NCBI RefSeq assembly: GCF_008065375.1
Contig: NZ_VJYI01000024.1
Span: forward strand, 62,001-126,000
Source of the DNA: Nonomuraea sp. SYSU D8015
GTDB taxonomy: Bacteria; Actinomycetota; Actinomycetes; Streptosporangiales; Streptosporangiaceae
Length of the DNA stretch: 64,000 bases
Direction: 5' to 3'
In this document: one piece after another, positions 9,873-18,006 of the stretch
Layout: each line of letters starts with the position of its first letter
How positions within the stretch are numbered: position 1 is the stretch's first letter
Notes under the pieces: generated by a model
Told to the model about the DNA's origin: nothing
Database searches by the model: none
What the model saw: the letters and a program-made list of their open reading frames with translations, nothing else
Position numbers and translations under genes: made by a program

Positions 9873-10750
9873 TGCGGCATCCGGGCGAGGTCGCCGTACA
9901 GCGGCGGGCCGGGGTGCGGGCCGCCGATCACGGCAGCTCGCGCACCCGCCCGGAGATCCCTGAGGTGGCGGCGGAGTTCCTGCGCCGGCAGCACATGCTC
10001 GTCGCCGGCGCGGCCGACGACCGCGGCCGCCTCTGGGCGAGCATGCTGACCGGGCAGCCCGGCTTCGCCTCCCCCGAGGACGACCGGACGATCGTGGTGA
10101 ACGCCCTGCCCGGCGCGCCCGATCCCCTGCACGGGTTGTTCGCCCGCGAACGCGACGTCGGGCTGCTGGCCATCGAGCCCCACACGCGGCGCAGGATGCG
10201 CGTGAACGGCACCGCCGAGCAAGCAGGCGGCACGCTGGTGGTACGGACGGAGCAGGTCTACTCGAACTGCCCGAAGTACATCCAGACCCGCGAGCCCACC
10301 GCCGAGCCCGTCCGGGCCCCGGCCGCCCTCGGGACCGGGACCGCTCTGACGGCCCGCCATCAGGCGTGGATCGGCGCGGCGGACACGTTCTTCATCGCCA
10401 CGGGCGCGGCGGGGCTCGGCGCGGACGTGTCGCACCGCGGCGGCAATCCGGGGTTCGTCGAGGTCACGGGGCCGGGGTCGCTGGTGTTCCCGGACTACGT
10501 CGGCAACTCGATGTACATGACGCTCGGCAACCTGGAGCTGAATCCGGCCGCCGGGCTGCTGTTCGCGGACTGGGAGCGCGGGGAGACGCTGCACCTGACC
10601 GGGCGGGCCCGGGTGGACTGGGACGCGGGCGACGCGCCGGGGGCGCAGCGGCTGGTGAGGTTCGAGCTGGACGAGTACGCGCACCTCGCCGGCACGGTGT
10701 CGGCGGGCTGGACGCCTCCGGGCTACCACCGCTTCAACCCGCCGGCCTAG
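9872..10750 (+). CDS. Pyridoxamine 5'-phosphate oxidase-like flavin-binding protein
   Basis: A 292-residue protein. The segment FLRRQHMLVAGAADDRGRLW followed by ASMLTG and, in the second half, ADTFFIATGAAGLGADVSHRGGNPGF match the split-barrel flavin/F420-binding fold of the PNPOx-like superfamily in a duplicated form. Some relatives are fused to ferredoxin reductases, but no such domain follows here. It probably binds FMN or F420. It is translationally coupled to the VOC gene by a one-base overlap and overlaps the convergent MarR-GNAT gene by four bases at its end. Confidence 0.78.
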   Translation: MRHPGEVAVQRRAGVRAADHGSSRTRPEIPEVAAEFLRRQHMLVAGAADDRGRLWASMLTGQPGFASPEDDRTIVVNALPGAPDPLHGLFARERDVGLLAIEPHTRRRMRVNGTAEQAGGTLVVRTEQVYSNCPKYIQTREPTAEPVRAPAALGTGTALTARHQAWIGAADTFFIATGAAGLGADVSHRGGNPGFVEVTGPGSLVFPDYVGNSMYMTLGNLELNPAAGLLFADWERGETLHLTGRARVDWDAGDAPGAQRLVRFELDEYAHLAGTVSAGWTPPGYHRFNPPA

Positions 10751-11634
10751 AGCCGCTTCTCGAACCAGTGGTGCGCGTAGAACTCGTCGTTGAAGGGCTC
10801 CACCTCGCGATATCCCGACGCCCGGTACAGGGCGATGGCCTCGGTGAGCGCCCGGTTGGTCTCCAGCCGCACCGTACGGATGCCGCTGGCGGCCACCCGG
10901 GCCTCCGCCTCGGCGAGCAGCCGCCGCCCCAATCCGAGCCCTCGCGTGCCCGGATCCACCCACATCCGTTTGAGATGGGCCGCGGCGGCGTCGTGGTGCA
11001 GCTTGACCGCGACGCATCCGACGGGCTCGGCGCGGAGCGTGGCCACCAGCAGCATCCCGGCCGGCGGCCGCAGCTCCTGATCGTCGGCCGAGATGCCGCG
11101 GGCGGGGTCGAAGCCGCCGTCGAAGCGGCGGGCCAGTTCGTCGGCGTAGGCCTGCATGCAGTGGCGGGCGCTCGGATCGCCCGGGTCGAGCACGTCGATC
11201 GCGACCGTCGAGGCGAGGAGCAGCCGTTCGACTTCGGCCATGGCGGCCACCAGGCGTTCGCGCTGGCGTTGCGAGAGCGGCTCGAGGAGCGACGCGGCGG
11301 CCCGGTCGGATCTGCGGTCCAGCTCCTCGCGCTCGGCGATCCCGGCCGGGGTGAGCCGGGCCGTGCGGACCCGTCCGTCGGACCCGCCGCCGTCGTCCAC
11401 GACGACCAGCCCGTCGGCCTCCAGCGAGCGCAGCAACCGGCTGAGGTATCCCGAGTCGAGCTCCAGACGAGCACGCAGGGCGCGGACCTCGCTGCCGTCC
11501 GCGCCGATCTCCCAGAGCAGCCGTGCCTGACCGAGCGGGCGGTCCGTGGCCAGGAACCTGTCGTCGAGCGCCCCGATGCGCTGGGTCACGGTGCGCTGGA
11601 ACCGGCGCACCTGGCTGATCGTCACAGCATCCAT
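10747..11634 (-). CDS. MarR-type regulator fused to GNAT acetyltransferase
   Basis: A 295-residue two-domain protein. Residues 1-145 form a MarR winged helix (LDSGYLSRLLRSLEADGLVV, then the wing DGGGSDGRVRTARLTPAG). Residues 150-295 form a GNAT N-acetyltransferase with the acetyl-CoA loop LGLGRRLLAEAEARVAASG and the closing motif LYRASGYREVEPFN. This fusion is common in actinobacteria. The acetyl acceptor is unknown. A 24-bp palindrome covers its own ATG, which strongly suggests autorepression. Confidence 0.9.
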   Translation of the reverse strand: MDAVTISQVRRFQRTVTQRIGALDDRFLATDRPLGQARLLWEIGADGSEVRALRARLELDSGYLSRLLRSLEADGLVVVDDGGGSDGRVRTARLTPAGIAEREELDRRSDRAAASLLEPLSQRQRERLVAAMAEVERLLLASTVAIDVLDPGDPSARHCMQAYADELARRFDGGFDPARGISADDQELRPPAGMLLVATLRAEPVGCVAVKLHHDAAAAHLKRMWVDPGTRGLGLGRRLLAEAEARVAASGIRTVRLETNRALTEAIALYRASGYREVEPFNDEFYAHHWFEKRL

Positions 11635-11656
11635 TCTCTGACTTTAGTCAGAGAAT
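11633..11656. promoter_or_regulatory. Palindromic operator over the start codon of the MarR-GNAT gene
   Basis: ATTCTCTGACT (11633-11643) and its exact reverse complement (11646-11656) flank a 2-base centre. The ATG of the MarR-GNAT gene (11634-11632) lies within the first arm. MarR proteins bind dyads of this size, and an operator over the start codon implies autorepression. The symmetry is seen; the binding is inferred. Confidence 0.65.
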
Positions 11657-11916
11657 TCGCCTTTCCGCCAGACTGAGCGTCACATGCGGTGCACACGCCG
11701 ACGTCTGACGATTCGTGTTAATTCATGGTTAGGAGGGTTTCAAACAGGTTTCACCCCTGGACTGCGCATTTTGTCCTTACATAGGGTTCTACCCACGACG
11801 GGAAAGTCACCTACCGTGCACTTGTCGTCACCCCCGATCAGCAATGGCGCTCGAGCGGTACCCCCAGCGCGAGCGTGCATGCGGCGGGCCGCGGCAGCGC
11901 ATGGCATAGGAGCACC
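11657..11916. other. Intergenic promoter region
   Basis: About 260 bases separate the MarR-GNAT start and the symporter start. I see AT-richer stretches (for example TTAATTCATGG near 11718) but no gene and no clear sigma-70 hexamer pair. It must hold the promoter of the symporter gene. Confidence 0.3.
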
Positions 11917-13230
11917 GTGCGAAAATTCGTCACCTCTCTGTTCGGCCAGGTCCTCATCGCCGCCGCCATCGGCGCGGTGGTGGGCCTGCTCTTCCCCTCC
12001 TTCGCCGCGGAGCTCAAACCGCTCAGCGACGGCTTCATCACCCTGATCAAGATGATCATCACGCCCTTGGTGTTCTGCGTGGTCGTCGCGGGCATCGCGG
12101 GGGCGGGCGAGCTCAAGCGGGTGGGCCGGGTCGGGCTCAAGACCGTCGTCTACTTCGAGGTCATCACCACCGTCGCGCTGGTGCTCGGCCTGGTGCTCGC
12201 CCTGGTCTTCCAGCCGGGCGCGGGCATGAACGTCGACCCCGCCTCCCTCGACGCCGCCAAGCTCTCCACCCAGCAGGAGAACGCGGCCAAGCTCGCTGAG
12301 GGGGGACCCGTCGGCTTCGTCCTCGGGCTCATCCCGACGTCCGTGATCGGGGCGTTCGCCGAGGGCAACGTGCTCCAGGTGCTGCTGTTCGCGGTGCTGT
12401 TCGGCTGCGGGCTGCTGCTGGTCGGGGAGAAGGCCCGCCCGGTGGGGCAGTTCATCGAGACGGTCACCGAGGTGCTGTTCAAGGTCGTGTCGCTGATCGT
12501 CCGGCTCGCCCCGCTGGGCGTGCTCGGCGCGGTGGCGGTCACCGCGGGCAACTCCGGCGGCGACGCCCTGGTCCGCCTGGGCTGGCTGGTCGTGCTGTTC
12601 TACGTCGCGGTCGCGGTCTTCGTCGTGGTGATCCTCGGGTTCGTGACCAGGCTGGCCGGGTTCAACATCTTCAAGCTGATCGGCTACCTGCGCGAGGAAG
12701 TGCTGGTCGTGCTGGGCACGGCCTCGTCCGACAGCGTGCTCCCGCAGGTCATGCGGAAGCTGGAGCACATGGGCATCAGGAAGTCCACGGTGGGCCTGGT
12801 CATCCCGACCGGCTACTCCTTCAACCTGGACGCCTTCTCGATCTACCTGACCCTCGCCGCCGTCTTCATCGGGCAGGCCACCGGCGTGCCGCTGTCCATC
12901 GGCGACCTGCTGGTCGTGCTGCTCGTGGCGCTGATCACCTCCAAGGGCGCGCACGGCATCCCCGGCTCGGCCATCGTGGTCCTCGCCGCCACGCTCAGCG
13001 CGATCCCGACGATCCCGGTCGCGGGACTGGTCCTGGTGTTGTCCGTGGACTGGTTCATGGGCATGGCCCGGGCGGCCGGCAACCTGCTGGGGAACTCGGT
13101 GGCCGCCGTGGTGATCGGCGCCTGGGAGGGCGACATCGACAAGGAGCGGGCCACGAGCGTACTGAACGGCGAGGAGGTCCCCGAGATCGAGCCGGAGCCG
13201 CCCGTGACGCCTGTGACCGTCTCGGCGTGA
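11917..13230 (+). CDS. Cation:dicarboxylate symporter (DAACS family, DctA/GltP-like)
   Basis: A 437-residue secondary transporter. Hydrophobic segments follow the DAACS plan, with the diagnostic VLGTASSDSVLPQVM re-entrant loop (serine-rich hairpin HP1), the VIPTGYSFNLDAFSIYLTLA transmembrane segment 7, the SKGAHGIPGSAIVVLAATL HP2 region and the DWFMGMARAAGNLLGNSVA helix 8. These residues bind Na+/H+ and C4-dicarboxylates or acidic amino acids. GTG 11917 is chosen because ATAGGAG precedes it. An upstream in-frame ATG at 11875 lacks a ribosome site. It is monocistronic and convergent with the channel pair. Confidence 0.92.
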   Translation: MRKFVTSLFGQVLIAAAIGAVVGLLFPSFAAELKPLSDGFITLIKMIITPLVFCVVVAGIAGAGELKRVGRVGLKTVVYFEVITTVALVLGLVLALVFQPGAGMNVDPASLDAAKLSTQQENAAKLAEGGPVGFVLGLIPTSVIGAFAEGNVLQVLLFAVLFGCGLLLVGEKARPVGQFIETVTEVLFKVVSLIVRLAPLGVLGAVAVTAGNSGGDALVRLGWLVVLFYVAVAVFVVVILGFVTRLAGFNIFKLIGYLREEVLVVLGTASSDSVLPQVMRKLEHMGIRKSTVGLVIPTGYSFNLDAFSIYLTLAAVFIGQATGVPLSIGDLLVVLLVALITSKGAHGIPGSAIVVLAATLSAIPTIPVAGLVLVLSVDWFMGMARAAGNLLGNSVAAVVIGAWEGDIDKERATSVLNGEEVPEIEPEPPVTPVTVSA

Positions 13231-13236
13231 CCGGAT

Positions 13237-13848
13237 CTACCCCTGGGGGACCGACTCGCGCGTCGCCCGCCTCTTGATCTCGCCGAGCGTGGCGTGGCCG
13301 GCCCGGATGTCGGTGATCAGCACGTACGCGACGAGCAGGAGCCCGAGGCAGAGCGCGTCGGCGGCCCACCAGGGGATCTCGGCGAGCAGCAGGTAGCCGT
13401 CGCTGTCGCTGAGCGACCTGATCAACGCAGTGACCCCGGCCACCACCACCGTCACCATGAGCCAGCTCCGGATGCGCGGCAGGCTTCCCTTCTGCCACAG
13501 CCGGATACGCCAGCTCACGAACACGGCCAGCACGCCGAGCAGAGCGCAGAACCCGATCAGCCACCAGGGCAGGGCGAAGGCGGTCTGCTCGGCGATCTGC
13601 GCCCGCGTGGCGCGGAGCTCGGCCTCGGCCTTCCGCTTGGCCTCGACGGCGGCGTCGAGCTGCCGCTCCAACTGCGCCACGCTCTTCTCCTGGCGCACGG
13701 ACGGCGACGGGTTCTCCGTCGGCAGCATGCGCGCCACGACGGTCAGCATGATCGCGACGAAGGACAGCGCGAGCACGATGGCCATGAACAGGTCGATGAA
13801 ACGCAGGTCGAGCGGAGGCGCGAACGACCGGACGGCGCGCCTCCTCAC
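13237..13848 (-). CDS. Membrane protein with coiled coil, partner of the MotA/ExbB-like protein
   Basis: A 203-residue protein. It has a basic N-terminus, a first membrane helix (about 17-38, within LRFIDLFMAIVLALSFVAIM), a charged coiled-coil-like segment (about 50-85, KSVAQLERQLDAAVEAKRKA), then three further hydrophobic helices and a basic tail. The FIDLFMAI N-terminal helix recalls ExbD/TolR/MotB, which place one helix with a membrane Asp beside the ExbB/MotA pentamer. The remainder does not match those proteins or an OmpA domain. It overlaps the upstream MotA/ExbB-like gene by 4 bases. The assignment as stator-like partner is inference from position and that helix. Confidence 0.6.
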   Translation of the reverse strand: MRRRAVRSFAPPLDLRFIDLFMAIVLALSFVAIMLTVVARMLPTENPSPSVRQEKSVAQLERQLDAAVEAKRKAEAELRATRAQIAEQTAFALPWWLIGFCALLGVLAVFVSWRIRLWQKGSLPRIRSWLMVTVVVAGVTALIRSLSDSDGYLLLAEIPWWAADALCLGLLLVAYVLITDIRAGHATLGEIKRRATRESVPQG

Positions 13849-14708
13849 GGCTCCCTCACCAACGTGTACTTCTGCGGCCGGCTCTCGGCGGCGCTCAGCC
13901 GGTCGACGGCGGTGCGCAGCGCGTCCAGGCCCTTGACCAGCTCCTCGGTCCTGGACCTGGACATGGCCAGCTCATGGGTGAGCCCCTGCATGGCCGGAGC
14001 CGCCTGCTTGGCGGGCAGCCGCGCGATATAGCTGAGGAACACCTCGTCGGCGGCCGCCACCCCGGCCCGCTCCGCCCGCTCGACCAGGGCCATCACCCCG
14101 AACGCCAGCACGCTCAGGAACAACGCGATCAGCGTGACGCCGAACGCGGAGGCGAGCTCGGGCAGCACGTGCTGCTTGAGCGCGGTGATCAGCACGCCGG
14201 GGTCGCCCTGGCTGTCCAGCGCGTTCGAGAACGAGCTGACCATTTCGGCCATCGTCAGCGCGGTGCCGATGAATCCGAAGACCGGCAGCGCCCAGATCAG
14301 CGCGTGGTCGAGATGGTGCTTGTTGGCCATCTCGCCCTCGTCGAGCGCGGACCGGGCGCTCAGCACCGCCTCGCAGTCGTTCCCGGCCTCGGCCGCCTCC
14401 TTGAACAGCTTGAGCCGCCGCGCCACCAGCGTGTCGTCCGTCGGACGCACCGCCTGGACGTTCGCCACGGCCCGCGCCGTCGCGGCGTTCTCCCGCTGGA
14501 TGTCCGGCACCGCCCTGACGATCCTGAGGACGGCGGTGAGGAACACCGCGAAGATGAGCGTGACCACGAGCTCCGCGCCCGCCGGCGCCGTGGTCGCGCC
14601 CACGGACTCGAGCAGCGTCTCCACCACTCCGGCGATCATCAACAGCGCGGAGACCACCAAACCCACCACAGGCGCGAACGCCGAATGACGCCAACCGTAC
14701 CTTGACAC
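13845..14708 (-). CDS. MotA/TolQ/ExbB-like proton channel protein
   Basis: A 287-residue membrane protein with two N-terminal helices (about 12-30 and 45-62), a soluble stretch, and then the signature pair of the MotA/TolQ/ExbB fold: HHLDHALIWALPVFGFIGTALTMAEM and a second helix VLPELASAFGVTLIALFLSVLAFGV. Relatives conduct protons to drive flagella, TonB or Tol systems. No flagellar, ton or tol genes are seen nearby. The GTG start at 14708 follows a GAAGG stretch. It overlaps the downstream partner by 4 bases. Confidence 0.75.
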   Translation of the reverse strand: MSRYGWRHSAFAPVVGLVVSALLMIAGVVETLLESVGATTAPAGAELVVTLIFAVFLTAVLRIVRAVPDIQRENAATARAVANVQAVRPTDDTLVARRLKLFKEAAEAGNDCEAVLSARSALDEGEMANKHHLDHALIWALPVFGFIGTALTMAEMVSSFSNALDSQGDPGVLITALKQHVLPELASAFGVTLIALFLSVLAFGVMALVERAERAGVAAADEVFLSYIARLPAKQAAPAMQGLTHELAMSRSRTEELVKGLDALRTAVDRLSAAESRPQKYTLVREP

Positions 14709-14811
14709 CCTTCAACCCCACTCCGGCACACAAAATGTCAAGTGACACCTAAGCACACGCAAAGCAATCGTAGTGACACTGAGGGCGTTCGTTGCCGTCT
14801 AGAAATGCGAA

Positions 14812-14841
14812 ACCGCCCCCTGTCCGCAGACGGGAGGCGGT
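14812..14841 (-). terminator. Rho-independent-like terminator after tRNA-Ala
   Basis: Reading leftward just after the tRNA, the arms ACCGCCTCCCGTC and GACAGGGGGCGGT (with two G-U pairs) close on a TGCG loop, followed by TTTCGCATTT. This fits a terminator for the minus-strand tRNA transcript. Confidence 0.55.
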
Positions 14842-14855
14842 CGATGCCGGTCGAG

Positions 14856-14928
14856 TGGAGCTATGGGGATTCGAACCCCAGACCTCCTCCATGCCATGGA
14901 GGCGCGCTACCAACTGCGCTATAGCCCC
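14856..14928 (-). tRNA. tRNA-Ala (anticodon GGC)
   Basis: The minus-strand sequence folds as a 73-base cloverleaf: acceptor GGGGCTA paired to TAGCTCC with one G-U, D arm GCGCAGTTGGTAGCGC, anticodon stem CCTCC/GGAGG with loop ATGGCAT, and T arm with GGTTCGAATCC. The anticodon GGC reads Ala codons GCC/GCU. The 3' CCA is not encoded. A terminator-like hairpin follows. Confidence 0.95.
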
Positions 14929-14985
14929 TTGCCGCTTGTACGAGTGTATCGGACTTCGCGACTGATGAAGAACGCTCGTGACGTC

Positions 14986-15825
14986 TCAGGCGAGAAGGGC
15001 ACGCAGGATCGGCTCGGCATGCGTCCAGAGCACCGACCCGCCGGCCCCGGGCACCAGATGGCGGCGGGCGCCCGGGATGCGCCGGGCCAGGGTGGCGCCC
15101 TGGTCGGGGGAATGGCTGGTGTCGAGCTCGCCATACCAGAGGTCGACGGGCACGGGCACCTCCCCCAGCGCGTACGGCCACCGCCCCATCGCCAGGACGG
15201 TGTCCCTGGCGTAGCCGCCCGGCCCCTGGGCGAAGGCCTCGTCCATGGCCCTGCGGTACGCCGACGCGAACTCCGGCTGCTCGTAGACCGCCCGATCGGC
15301 GGCCGGGCTGTTCGGCACGATCATGTCCCAGAGCTTGTCCGGCGTGAACGAGGTGAAGAACTCCTGGGCTCCGGCCGGGTCGGCGGCCACGGTCTTCACG
15401 AGGTCGCGGAAGTGGTCGGGCAGCAGGTCCGCCATGGTGGCGACCTCGTCGGCCCCGGACACGACCGCCACCCGCCGCACGCCCGGCAGGAAGGCGCACG
15501 CCAGCGCGAACGGCGCACCCTGCGAGTTTCCCACCACCCGGATCTCCCCCAGGCCGAGCGCCGCCACGTCGGCGGGCCAGGAGTCCAGCGTGCGGCCGGG
15601 ATCGGGGTCCGAGGCCCCGAGCCCGGGCCGGTCGAGCGCGATGAGCCGGACGCCGAGGTCGTCCACGACCCCGGCGCCGAACCCGAGCCACCGGCTCGTG
15701 CCCGCCCCTGTGCAGAGCACGACCGGCGTCCCCGTCGCGGGCCCCCACTCGGCCCACCCGAGCCGGCGGCCGTCCGGCAGCCGCGTGTGCCCGAGCCGGG
15801 CCGGGGGCGTGATCGTCACGTGCAT
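14986..15825 (-). CDS. Alpha/beta hydrolase
   Basis: A 279-residue alpha/beta-hydrolase fold protein. The oxyanion region is VVLCTGAGTSRWLGFG, the following strand is VRLIALDRPGLGASDPDPGR, and the nucleophile elbow is VVGNSQGAPFALAC (Ser in GNSQG). The late Asp is likely in PVDLWYGELDTSHSPDQ and the catalytic His near the C-terminus (WTHAEPILRALL). ATG 15825 is the first start that keeps the fold complete. It is about 40 bases downstream of the VWA lipoprotein gene on the same strand. The substrate is unknown. Confidence 0.85.
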   Translation of the reverse strand: MHVTITPPARLGHTRLPDGRRLGWAEWGPATGTPVVLCTGAGTSRWLGFGAGVVDDLGVRLIALDRPGLGASDPDPGRTLDSWPADVAALGLGEIRVVGNSQGAPFALACAFLPGVRRVAVVSGADEVATMADLLPDHFRDLVKTVAADPAGAQEFFTSFTPDKLWDMIVPNSPAADRAVYEQPEFASAYRRAMDEAFAQGPGGYARDTVLAMGRWPYALGEVPVPVDLWYGELDTSHSPDQGATLARRIPGARRHLVPGAGGSVLWTHAEPILRALLA

Positions 15826-15866
15826 GTGGTCCAGGCTGATCGACCCGGCGGGCCGATCGCAAACCG

Positions 15867-17351
15867 TTATTCGGCGACCGACCCGGCCTTGTCGATGAGG
15901 GTGACGAGCTCGGACACCATCGGGTCCTCCGAGTCCGTCGCCAGCCGCGCCGCGTGCTCGCGCAGCGCCGGCAGGTCCAGGCCGAACGCCTCCTTGTCCC
16001 GCAGGTACACCGCGAACGCCGCGACGACCACGTCCACCTGGAGCCTGATGGGCGTCCCCTTGTCCCACGCCCCCGCGTGGAGTTCGCCGGCCTGCAGGGA
16101 CCTGCTCGCCTCGGAGGCGGCCCGGGTGTCCGGCTCCTGCCAGCGGACGGTGGCCTGGGCGAGCTGCCCGGAGGCGCCGGGCTTGAGCCGGACCGCGTAG
16201 AGGGCCGTGACCGAGTGGCCGGGCCCGATCTCGCCGCCGTCGCGGCTGTCGTCGCGGAACTCCTCGGTGGCCAGGGCGCGGTTCTCGTAACCGATGAGGC
16301 GGTAGCTCTCCACGACCGACGGGTTGAACACGACCTGGGCCTTGGCGTCGCGGGCGCGCAGCTCGATGGTGGCCGGGAGCTGGGTGGTGAAGATCCTTTC
16401 GGCCTCCTCCCGGGTGCTGACGTACACGGCCATGCCGTCGCCGTTGTCGGCCAGCTGCTCCATGAGCTCGTCGCCGTACTCCCTGCCGACCCCCACGGTG
16501 AGCAGTGCGACCTGCTTGCCCGCGTGCTCCTTGACCCGCTCGAGGATGGCCTGCCACGAGGTGCTGCCCTGGTTGGCGAGGCCGTCGGAGAGCAGGACGA
16601 CCCGGTTGGTGGCGGCCGGGCGGAACGCCTTGGACGCCTCCTCGTACCCGGTGACCAGTCCGGCCTCCAGGTCGGTGCCGCCCTGGACGACGAGCCGCTC
16701 CACCGCGCTCTTGAGCTCGTCCCTGGCGGTCAGCGGGGTCATCGAGGCCAGCACCTCGGCCTCGTCGCTGAACGCCACGATCGACACCTGGTCGCCGGGC
16801 GCGAGCTGGTCGAGCAGCGTGAGCAGGGCCGACTTGACCAGGTCGAGGCGTCCCGCCTCGGCCATCGAGCCGGACACGTCGACCACGAACGTGAGGTTGG
16901 CCGGCCGCCGGGCCGCGGCCTCGGACGCCCGCGTCTGCAGGCCGACGCGCAGGACGGCCTCATCGCGGGAGGGCAGTTTCGCGCCGTCCATGTGCACGGC
17001 GAACCCGTTGTCCGAGGGCTGGCCGTAGTCCTGCTTGAAGGCGTTGACCCACTCCTCGGGGCGGATCTCCGCGGGCGCGGGCCAGCGGCCCTCCTGGAGG
17101 GAACGGCGGGCGTAGCCGTACGAAGCGGTGTCCACGTCAAGCGCGAACGTGGAGATCTGGGCCGCGGTCGTGTCCTGGTCGGCCTTCGCTTCGGCGGGCT
17201 GCTCGCCGGGCGACCGCGGCGACGCGGCGGGCTGCCGGGCGTGCGGCGGGGCTTGCTCGGCGCTGCTCGCCGGGCTTCCCGCGCCGCCGCACCCGGCGAG
17301 GACGAGGACGGCAGCGAGCCCGGCACCGGCTGCTAACGGGCGAATTCTCAT
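15867..17351 (-). CDS. Von Willebrand factor A domain lipoprotein (YfbK-like)
   Basis: A 494-residue exported lipoprotein. The signal peptide MRIRPLAAGAGLAAVLVLAG ends in lipobox LAGC, which predicts an acylated Cys. An Ala/Pro/Gln-rich linker follows. The VWA-associated N-terminal region (FALDVDTASYGYARRSLQEG, then PEEWVNAFKQDY) precedes the VWA domain, whose MIDAS is DVSGSMA at the start, with a further metal-ligand Thr in VQGGTDLEAGL and Asp in LLSDG. A C-terminal DUF3520-like domain completes the family plan. GGAGGTGG precedes ATG 17351. It is surface-anchored. The ligand is unknown. Confidence 0.9.
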   Translation of the reverse strand: MRIRPLAAGAGLAAVLVLAGCGGAGSPASSAEQAPPHARQPAASPRSPGEQPAEAKADQDTTAAQISTFALDVDTASYGYARRSLQEGRWPAPAEIRPEEWVNAFKQDYGQPSDNGFAVHMDGAKLPSRDEAVLRVGLQTRASEAAARRPANLTFVVDVSGSMAEAGRLDLVKSALLTLLDQLAPGDQVSIVAFSDEAEVLASMTPLTARDELKSAVERLVVQGGTDLEAGLVTGYEEASKAFRPAATNRVVLLSDGLANQGSTSWQAILERVKEHAGKQVALLTVGVGREYGDELMEQLADNGDGMAVYVSTREEAERIFTTQLPATIELRARDAKAQVVFNPSVVESYRLIGYENRALATEEFRDDSRDGGEIGPGHSVTALYAVRLKPGASGQLAQATVRWQEPDTRAASEASRSLQAGELHAGAWDKGTPIRLQVDVVVAAFAVYLRDKEAFGLDLPALREHAARLATDSEDPMVSELVTLIDKAGSVAE

Positions 17352-17475
17352 CTGAACCACCTCCGCCCCCTACGACGGAGGTGAATCTGCAGGGGGCGGG
17401 CCGGTGACGCAAGCGAGCGCAAACCGCGATCGATACGTGATCAGTTGTGGCGGATGGTGCCGATGAGGTTCGTTC

Positions 17476-18006
17476 TCATGCTCCTGGGCCTTCACCGGGT
17501 CTCAACGGAGCCAGGGCCCGTTCCTCCACCGTGACCCTGATCGTCAGCAGGACCGCGTTGACCGCCGTGAAGACGAGCGCGGTGAGCCACGCCGTGTGCA
17601 CGAGCGGCAAGGCGAGCCCTTCCACGACGACGGCCACGTAGTTGGGGTGCCGCAGCCACCGGTACGGTCCGCCGGTCACCAGCGGCATGCCCGGCACCAC
17701 GACGACGCGGGTGTTCCACCGCCTGCCCAGCGTGCCGACGCACCACCAGCGCAGCGCCTGGGCCAGGACCACGAGCGCGAGCATGGGCCAGCCGAGCGCC
17801 GGGACGAAGGGGCGGCCGAGCAGCCACACCTCGGCGGGCGCCGCCGCCAGGAGTCCCGCGTGGGCGGCGGCGATCCAGGGATAGTGCCGCCTGCCGTACT
17901 CGACGCCGCCCTTCGACCTGGCCCAGGCCAGGTTGCGGCGGGCCACGGCCAGTTCGGCCAGCCGCTCCAGCACGACCAGCCCGATCAGGACGAGATACGC
18001 GATCAC
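17476..18006 (-). CDS. ICMT-family methyltransferase coupled to the type III PKS (BpsB-like)
   Basis: A 176-residue membrane methyltransferase of the isoprenylcysteine carboxyl methyltransferase family. About four hydrophobic helices are visible. The C-terminal SAM-binding signature is GGPYRWLRHPNYVAVVVEGL, followed by the Glu of VEERAL. GTG 18006 overlaps the stop of the polyketide synthase gene (GTGA). In Bacillus subtilis the paired genes bpsA-bpsB make alkylpyrones and methylate them, and I infer the same job here: O-methylation of a polyketide product at the membrane. Confidence 0.85.
   Translation of the reverse strand: MIAYLVLIGLVVLERLAELAVARRNLAWARSKGGVEYGRRHYPWIAAAHAGLLAAAPAEVWLLGRPFVPALGWPMLALVVLAQALRWWCVGTLGRRWNTRVVVVPGMPLVTGGPYRWLRHPNYVAVVVEGLALPLVHTAWLTALVFTAVNAVLLTIRVTVEERALAPLRPGEGPGA

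Noticed and set aside
13237..14708. Zorya-type anti-phage system
   Set aside because: The MotA-like gene suggests ZorA, but the partner has no OmpA domain and no ZorC/D/E genes (helicase, nuclease) lie nearby.
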